From Candidatus Endonucleibacter bathymodioli (GTDB lineage Bacteria; Pseudomonadota; Gammaproteobacteria; Pseudomonadales; Endozoicomonadaceae): a DNA stretch of 64,000 nt. A program made the translations under genes and the position numbers. Below, piece after piece: positions 58,258 to 64,000 of the stretch. Positions within the stretch are counted from its first letter, which is position 1. Each line of letters begins with the position of its first letter. Under the pieces are notes generated by a model. That model searched no databases. It saw only the letters and a list, made by a program, of their open reading frames with translations, and was not told the DNA's origin. The DNA is taken from contig JASXSV010000011.1 of assembly GCA_030674915.1 (NCBI GenBank), forward strand, positions 50,778-114,777, in the 5' to 3' direction.

Positions 58258-59140
58258 AACATAAACGCCACACATTTTCCCGATAAAAACTCAACCTGAT
58301 TAAGGTGATTTAAGACTTTTCGCAGCCGTATATTGATTAAAAATTGCGCCTCATCTATTTCATTTTCCTACAACCCCTCATCTTGCATTCCCTTCGGGAA
58401 GAATCTTCACAGCAAGCCATTAATTAGCATTCTGGCCCAATCCACATTCCTATGCGTGGCACGACTTAGCGAAATGTACTTACAACCTAATTATTTATCA
58501 CTATTTTTGTAATCTTATTTTTACCTCGAACTATCAAAAGAAATTGCGATGCACACTCAGTCAACGTCAAAAAACTCCCATCTCGGTCGTGAACGGTATC
58601 ACCTCCCAGATGACAACCTCTTTTTCAGATTTACACAGTCATGATACTCTTTTCTCGTTGAATGAACCTGACACTTTAATAAGAGACAATACCTGCCAAT
58701 TATTGACGCGTTATGGTGGAACAGAATATCAGTTACAAATAGCACCAGTAAAGAGCTTAAAGAGAGGCGGTATGCTTGGTTCAAGACCAAAACTACTAGA
58801 TAGCTGAGACTCCTACATCACTGGATGTTGCACCTAATTTACTTATCATTGAAAAGATCAGCAAGAGCAGTTGCCAGCAGACACTGGGCTAACTACAGAT
58901 GGGAGTATTGAGTTTCAGCGCTTGCTCAAAAAAATAAAGAATGCACATGGAAAACTAGATCTTGAAAAAATACATAGTACGGCGACATAGTAAGGCGATG
59001 TAGTGAGCTTAACTCTAGAGAGTCTATTGACGACTGTGAAGTATTACAATAATTACAAATATACTGTTTTTTTATAGCCGCACCTGCCGATATATTAAGT
59101 TACTTATCAAGACTTTTACATGAACCGGTAATTTGGTTCT

Positions 59141-59233
59141 ACACAGTTACCACTGAAGATATGAGTAGGAACAAAGCTCCATAAACCTACTAGTCGTAGG
59201 TGAGATAGTGCTCACACGTGGATAACTGGTATA
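59141..59233 (-). repeat. Dispersed inverted-repeat element upstream of slt
   Basis: Reverse copy from ACACAGTTACCACTGAAGAT to ACGTGGATAACTGGTATA with CCTACTAGTCGTAGGTGAGA in the middle; shorter than most. Confidence 0.7.
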
Positions 59234-59473
59234 AAACAAGTACCGCGCATCCATCATGAAAGCTCTAAGCTATGTGAACCTATCCTAATAATAGAGGAGG
59301 CTATGATCAACACCTACAACCAATGAAGTGTTATCATAATATGTTAATAATAAATTCGATGCGTTTTATTAAAGAACTGATTGGTGGACCAGACCTCTAC
59401 ATCAGCTGATCACACCCAAGTTCCTTATGAAACGATATGCTGCTAAAAATAATAATAAGAAAGAGTACCCGTT

Positions 59474-61492
59474 ATGACTAATAAGCTACTCAAAAAAACT
59501 GTTTTTTTTGCTATAACATCCATATCTTTTCTCTTTCCATCCACAGCCTTTACCATAGATATCAACAAGTTAGAGTCTCAACGAACCGTGTTTGCTGCCG
59601 TTGAGAAGAAACTTAAAAGCAAAAAGGATGACCTTTATTATAAGAGTCTAAAACAACTTAAAGGCTACCCCTTACTGCCTTACCTGCATTCACTGAACTT
59701 GATCAACAAACTAAACAATATTTCCCAAAACGATATTGATAGCTACGTAGCCGCCTGGCCTTTACTGCCGTCAAACAAACATCTTCAGCGACAATGGCTT
59801 ATTTTTTTGGCAAAGAAAAATCTCTGGGCCGATTACATTACAGCCTTTGAACGAAGTAATATTCGTAACAGTAAGTACCAATGTCTATATGGTATTAGCC
59901 AATATAAAGAGGGTAATAAAAAAATAGCCTGGAAGAAAGCTACTAAATTATGGCTGGTCGGATATTCACAAAATAAGTCCTGCGACCCACTATTCCAAGC
60001 GTGGAAAGCCGAAAAGAGGCTTAGCCAACAGTTGGTATTTAAGCGCTTTTGGCTGGCTGTAGCCAAAGGTAATACTAAACTGGCAAAGCATATAGACAAA
60101 TCCATAAATGATAATGACCTGAAAAAACAAACACAATTATTATGGCGCATCCATAATAAACCCCAGCTACTAGCTTCCACCAAAATACTAAACAAAAAAC
60201 AAGAAAGTCACCGCCTAATATATCTGTACGGGATCAAAAAACTGGCCAGGAAATCTATTGAGAAAGCCTCCAATTTATGGCTTGAAGATCGATACTCTTA
60301 TCCCTTCAGCCTTAAGGAAACTGCTAAGCTTGACCAATGGCTGGCCATCCGCCTAGCTAAAAATTTTCACGATAATGCCAGTCAATATATTTCTCTGATT
60401 GATCCCACCTTCAAATATCAGAAGGTAACCAAGTGGCGTATACGTTTGGCCCTTGCTAATCAAGACTGGAGTAGCGTACTTTCCATTTCTGATGAACTCC
60501 CCAAAAATGATCTGGAGAAAAATCGCTGGAAATATTGGAGAGCTATTGCCACTAATTACATAAAGCAACAACATGGCGAACTTAATTATGACAAATCAAT
60601 ACTGGCACAAGATATCTTTACAGACCTTAGCCAAGAGCGTGACTTCTATGGTTTTTTGGTTGCCGATATTAGTAACAACCCTTTCAAACTGAATTCTGTC
60701 AAAGATTCAGTGAATACTCTAGAGCTGCAGGAGTTTATATCAAAATTCGATGCCTTTGGACGAATTCAGGAATGGCTTTATCATCAACGCTATCACAAGG
60801 CACAATCTGAACTGAACAAGCTAAAGCCTTCTCTATCATCTAAAGAACGTAAAATGGTGGCTTATCTTGCGCAACAGTGGAAATGGCACTATCAGGCAAT
60901 ACTAACTGCGGCAAACGAGTCTCTCTGGAATGACATTCAACTAAGATTTCCTTCTCCGCTTTCAAATGTTTTTGATAAATATTCAAAAAAACAAAAGATT
61001 GACTCGTTCTGGGTCATGTCAATCGCACGCCAGGAAAGCGCCTTTAATCCCAGAGCCAGATCTCACGCTGGTGCTAAGGGACTTATGCAGCTCATGCCAG
61101 CCACCGCCAAGCAAACAGCTCGTAATTATAAGATTAAATATCGCAGAGAAAGTGATTTATTCCGCCCTAAGGTAAACATTGCACTCGGTACAGCCCACCT
61201 TTCTAAGCTGATAACCCAGTTTGAAACAAATAAAATATTCGCAACAGCCGCCTACAACGCCGGGGCGTCAAGAGTTAACTCTTGGAGAAAAAAACGAGGC
61301 CACCTCCCCTTGGATATATGGATTGAAACCATTCCCTACGATGAAACTCGTCAGTATGTACAAAATGTGCTAGCTTTCCAAGTTATTTACATGAGCCTAA
61401 ACAACCAAAACGCACAAATGTTTTCAACAAAAGAAGCCGAAATGATGTCGCTGAGCGTACTTTCATCTAAGCCGTTCCCATTGAAGAAGTGA
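59474..61492 (+). CDS. slt: Soluble lytic murein transglycosylase
   Basis: Periplasmic enzyme that cleaves peptidoglycan with formation of 1,6-anhydromuramic acid. Signal peptide residues 1-27 (KKTVFFAITSISFLFPSTAF). A large alpha-superhelical U-shaped domain of about 450 residues carries many Trp/Leu helices, and the catalytic domain from about 505 has VMSIARQESAFNPRARSHAG with Glu521, then AKGLMQLMPATAKQTA, AAYNAGASRVNSW and DETRQYVQNV. The protein has 672 residues, like Slt70. The last codons (SKPFPLKK) and the TGA are read from a dispersed element, the same sequence that ends carA. Confidence 0.95.
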   Translation: MTNKLLKKTVFFAITSISFLFPSTAFTIDINKLESQRTVFAAVEKKLKSKKDDLYYKSLKQLKGYPLLPYLHSLNLINKLNNISQNDIDSYVAAWPLLPSNKHLQRQWLIFLAKKNLWADYITAFERSNIRNSKYQCLYGISQYKEGNKKIAWKKATKLWLVGYSQNKSCDPLFQAWKAEKRLSQQLVFKRFWLAVAKGNTKLAKHIDKSINDNDLKKQTQLLWRIHNKPQLLASTKILNKKQESHRLIYLYGIKKLARKSIEKASNLWLEDRYSYPFSLKETAKLDQWLAIRLAKNFHDNASQYISLIDPTFKYQKVTKWRIRLALANQDWSSVLSISDELPKNDLEKNRWKYWRAIATNYIKQQHGELNYDKSILAQDIFTDLSQERDFYGFLVADISNNPFKLNSVKDSVNTLELQEFISKFDAFGRIQEWLYHQRYHKAQSELNKLKPSLSSKERKMVAYLAQQWKWHYQAILTAANESLWNDIQLRFPSPLSNVFDKYSKKQKIDSFWVMSIARQESAFNPRARSHAGAKGLMQLMPATAKQTARNYKIKYRRESDLFRPKVNIALGTAHLSKLITQFETNKIFATAAYNAGASRVNSWRKKRGHLPLDIWIETIPYDETRQYVQNVLAFQVIYMSLNNQNAQMFSTKEAEMMSLSVLSSKPFPLKK

Positions 61493-61600
61493 GCATGCGA
61501 TAAATAAACCGAGCCCATAAATCTATGAATAGCAGGTGATTAGAGTGAGTGTGTGAGCGAGAGCAGTCAATAACCTTATACCTCCAAGGAAAACTAAGCC
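61466..61600 (-). repeat. Dispersed inverted-repeat element at the slt stop
   Basis: Reverse copy whose left end (TAAGCCGTTCCCATTGAAG) holds the last slt codons. GAGCAGTCAATAACC lies inside and CCTCCAAGGAAAACT at the right. Confidence 0.75.
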
Positions 61601-61870
61601 TTGTTAAACAGCGTATTTTGACGATGATTGAAGAATGGTGTGCCACAAAACTGATTATACAACTTTCGCAGCTCACACAATTAACAAACATCTTCACCAC
61701 AAAACCCATATTTCTGGTACAATTACACTTCAGCTGGTTCCTGATACCTACTCCCGATATAGACCCTAGACCTTAATTACAAGCTGGAGTTTTAAGTCTA
61801 CTGTATTTTCGCTGCACCCAAAATAATTGTAGATGAAGGAAAATGGCAAGAGAAAGAAGCTAAAAACCAT
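61601..61870. other. Gap between two dispersed elements upstream of ispG
   Basis: No gene supported; the open frames here overlap the element copies. Confidence 0.35.
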
Positions 61871-61990
61871 TATACTCTGTTACCGCTACCTTTGAAGGTG
61901 TTAGTCGAGCAAAGCCCATGACCCAATAAGTAATCGATGATTGGAGCGAATGAACGCATTCTACACATCTATTTAAGGGGAATGGCTTCG
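61871..61990 (-). repeat. Dispersed inverted-repeat element upstream of ispG
   Basis: Reverse copy: TATACTCTGTTACCGCTACC then TTTGAAGGTG at the left, CCCATGACCC in the middle, and a diverged right end near 61990. Confidence 0.7.
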
Positions 61991-62068
61991 TACATGAATT
62001 CAGGCCTTTACTCTGCCCATTCAAGTCCGCAGAGTATATTTACATCTACTCATAAGGATTAACGATCA

Positions 62069-63304
62069 ATGGATCGTAACTATCGCACCCATACAGTTAA
62101 AGTTGGCAACATAGCAATTGGTGGCAGTGAACCTGTCGTTGTGCAATCCATGACTGATACGGATACCGCTGATATAAACAAGACCGTAGAGCAGATCAAG
62201 CTTCTGGCTGATACTGGTTCAGAAATAGTTAGAATAACCGTCAACTCTGAAGAAGCGGCTGCAGCAATTCCTTCAATATATGACAAGCTGGCACAACAAA
62301 ACTATTACGTTCCTATTGTCGGAGATTTTCACTATAACGGTCATACTTTACTAACAAAATATGCAGGCTGCGCAGAACTACTTCATAAATACAGAATTAA
62401 CCCAGGCAATGTAGGCTTCGGCGATAAAAAAGATGAACGCTTTAACATGATGATTGATATTGCCCTCAAACATGACAAACCTATACGTATCGGTGTTAAC
62501 TGGGGTAGCCTTGATCAAACATTATCCACCCACCTTATGGACGAAAATGCCAAGTCAAAAAAACCAAAAAGTGCCCAGCAAATTCTTCACGAGGCCCTTG
62601 TTATTTCTGCACTGAGCAGCGCAGAGGCGGCAAAAAAGCGCGGATTAAGTGAAGATAAAATTATTATTTCTTGTAAAGTTTCTAGGGTTCAGGATCTTAT
62701 TAGCGTTTACCAGATGCTGGCTAGTCGCTCTAACTATGCTCTTCACCTTGGCCTTACAGAAGCGGGGATGGGCAGCAAAGGCATTGTCTCTTCTAGCATC
62801 GCCATGGGAGTTTTACTGCAACAGGGTATAGGCAATACTATTCGAACCTCATTAACCCCAGAACCAAATGCCAGCAGAGATAAAGAGGTTATTGTTTCAC
62901 AGCAAATACTCCAAGCACTAGAAGTGCGAAGCTTTTCACCAGAAGTAACTGCATGCCCTGGATGTGGTCGGACAAGTAGCGACTTCTTCAGAGTATTAAC
63001 AGATGACGTGGATAATTTCCTACGAAGAAGAATGATATCTTGGCGGTCAGAATACATTGGTGTAGAAAACTTGAGAGTTGCTGTTATGGGCTGTATTGTT
63101 AACGGTCCAGGAGAAAGTAAGCATGCCAACATAGGCATTAGTCTGCCAGGCTCTGGAGAAAATCCATCAGCACCAGTATTCATTGATGGAAAAAAAATCA
63201 CCACCCTCAAAGGCGAGTACATTTCAGAAAAGTATAAAGAACTAATTGAGAATTATGTTACAACGACTTATGCGCCCAGAAGCCAACTTATTGCGAGTCA
63301 TTAA
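62069..63304 (+). CDS. ispG: 4-hydroxy-3-methylbut-2-en-1-yl diphosphate synthase
   Basis: Iron-sulfur enzyme of the methylerythritol phosphate pathway (isoprenoid precursors), acting on MEcPP. The N-terminal TIM-barrel part begins [20 protein letters not shown], with [16 protein letters not shown]. The C-terminal cluster domain has [11 protein letters not shown] and [20 protein letters not shown], providing three cysteines for the [4Fe-4S] cluster. AGGA is 12 bases before the ATG. At 411 residues it is of the longer type, like the enzymes of Legionella, Coxiella and alphaproteobacteria, compared with about 370 in Pseudomonas or E. coli. Confidence 0.96.
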   Translation: MDRNYRTHTVKVGNIAIGGSEPVVVQSMTDTDTADINKTVEQIKLLADTGSEIVRITVNSEEAAAAIPSIYDKLAQQNYYVPIVGDFHYNGHTLLTKYAGCAELLHKYRINPGNVGFGDKKDERFNMMIDIALKHDKPIRIGVNWGSLDQTLSTHLMDENAKSKKPKSAQQILHEALVISALSSAEAAKKRGLSEDKIIISCKVSRVQDLISVYQMLASRSNYALHLGLTEAGMGSKGIVSSSIAMGVLLQQGIGNTIRTSLTPEPNASRDKEVIVSQQILQALEVRSFSPEVTACPGCGRTSSDFFRVLTDDVDNFLRRRMISWRSEYIGVENLRVAVMGCIVNGPGESKHANIGISLPGSGENPSAPVFIDGKKITTLKGEYISEKYKELIENYVTTTYAPRSQLIASH

Positions 63305-63360
63305 TTAAAAACCACCTCAGAGTTTCTATTTAGCGTACCAACAAAGTAAAAAGTAACTCC

Positions 63361-63434
63361 TATACTAATGCCCCTGGAAGGTATGAGGTTATTGACTGCC
63401 TTCCCCTACAACGGTAACGAGTATGAATACCTAT
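63361..63434 (+). repeat. Dispersed element with internal deletion, joined to an IS relic
   Basis: Both ends are present (left TATACTAATGCCCCTGGAAG, right CAACGGTAACGAGTATG) but about 45 bp of the centre is missing. The right end continues into CTATTGTTTCGCAAGTTTTG, the same join as at 3.88 kb. Confidence 0.7.
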
Positions 63435-63666
63435 TGTTTCGCAAGTTTTGTCACCTAGAACCATAATTCCTACAATAATCGATACACTTCATAGAGCTGC
63501 AGTTCTCACTCAACGAACCAATGACCACACGGAAATGACAAGCAGCCGACCCTTAAGGAAACTCTGAACAAGGTTATTCTCGCACGGGAAGGCATCTATA
63601 AGGTATTGATTTTGCTGAACCAACTCCTCCGAGGGGATTACGAAAGTGACTTTAATCAGAGGCTCA
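63435..63666 (+). mobile_element. Mixed IS relics (IS5-like start, IS30-like N-terminus, IS5-group end)
   Basis: CTATTGTTTCGCAAG (63440-63454) matches the relic at 3.88 kb. GACAAGCAGCCGACCCTTAA (from 63538) parallels the IS30 N-terminus at 48.1 kb (DKQPTLKE against YTQLTLTE). TAATCAGAGGCTCA ending at 63666 is an IS5-group end pointing left, followed by TTAA. All are fragments without coding capacity. Confidence 0.45.
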
Positions 63667-63670
63667 TTAA

Positions 63671-64000
63671 TGAATCTATGATTGAAGTAGCTTGTAAGTC
63701 GGTTGTCAGATTTGCGATAAAACTCTCTGATTTTCGAGCTTATTTCCTCGTAATTTTCGATTTATTTTGTCGCTTTTGCCTATTTTTCCGCTCTAGAGGC
63801 GGATTTAGAGCGCAATTATGCCGTTAGCGCATTACGTTGCAGGTATAAATTGGCCATTGCCATCAGGCTCATAACTTGCACCCTGTTTTTTTCCAAACCA
63901 CGGTAACGTACTTTGCGGTAACTAAACTGACATTTCAGGATTCGGAACAGGCGCTCGTATTTTTGATTGCTGGCGATTACGTTTGCGCTGACTGCTACTG
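63671..64000 (-). mobile_element. IS5-group element, 3' part, cut by window end
   Basis: It starts TGAATCTATGATTGAAG after a TTAA target-like site and aligns, reversed, with 36180-36506 of the other copy (for example GCAAGTTATGAGCCTGATGG on its minus strand). The transposase would be on the minus strand with its N-terminus beyond 64000; whether it is intact cannot be seen. Confidence 0.8.

Larger units (their letters stand above)
58008..59473. other. Long gap between barrel gene 4 and slt
   Basis: It contains a hairpin (58043-58073), a degenerate dispersed element (about 58180-58257) and a complete one (59141-59233). An 87-codon frame (58544-58807) and its neighbouring frames show no motif I recognise; they may be a decayed gene. 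Confidence 0.45.

Overview
The window is about 40% GC and comes from a gammaproteobacterium, most likely a host-associated member of the Oceanospirillales/Pseudomonadales side of the class. The evidence is gene order: recN, fur, bamE, grpE, dnaK, dnaJ, dapB, carA, carB and greA follow the Pseudomonas/Oceanospirillales arrangement, and Fur, DnaK and CarB read as typical of that group. The genome looks like one under relaxed selection. Intergenic gaps are long and full of decayed insertion sequences, and a short inverted-repeat element is scattered everywhere. The accessory genes point to life with a eukaryote: a secreted lipase, an autotransporter subtilase, a kinase-fold protein, an array of small surface barrels, and an unrecognised protein ending in a textbook bipartite nuclear localisation signal. 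Genus-level assignment (for example an Endozoicomonas-like or intranuclear symbiont) is only a guess.

Layout. 0-3.5 kb (minus): pgpA, thiL, nusB and ribBX, with ribH absent from its usual place. 3.5-4.6 kb: repeats and an IS5-family remnant. 4.6-8.3 kb: ratA-ratB, bamE, fur, recN. 8.7-12.5 kb: accessory island with the lipase, the NLS-bearing protein and an IS5-group fragment. 12.7-25.6 kb: grpE (behind a sigma-32 promoter), dnaK, dnaJ, a pilU-type ATPase, dapB, carA, carB, greA. 25.8-45.9 kb (minus): a glycogen locus of pgm-glgC-glgA-glgB-glgX, then malQ and glgP. It is split between glgX and malQ by 5.7 kb carrying an autotransporter protease and two IS5-family relics. 46.6-50.2 kb: an SdaC-type amino acid permease, an IS30 relic and the kinase-like gene. 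50.2-51.3 kb: an IS5 relic and smpB. 52.3-58.0 kb: four intact and one broken outer-membrane barrel paralogues. 59.5-63.3 kb: slt and ispG. The window ends inside an IS5-group copy.

How the genes work together. Pgm, GlgC, GlgA and GlgB make glycogen; GlgP, GlgX and MalQ degrade it. GrpE, DnaK and DnaJ are one chaperone machine. CarA and CarB are two subunits of one enzyme. RatA/RatB, SmpB and BamE are remnants of a conserved neighbourhood.

Most notable: (i) a family of about 25 elements of roughly 110-130 bp with about 27-bp terminal inverted repeats, whose ends supply the stop codon of five unrelated genes (pgpA, the lipase, carA, carB, slt); (ii) two opposed IS5-family relics at 3.9 and 50.2 kb, where inverting the 46 kb between them restores the usual divergent ratA-smpB pair; (iii) the candidate nuclear-targeted protein at 10.7-11.7 kb. 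I saw no tRNA, rRNA or CRISPR array.
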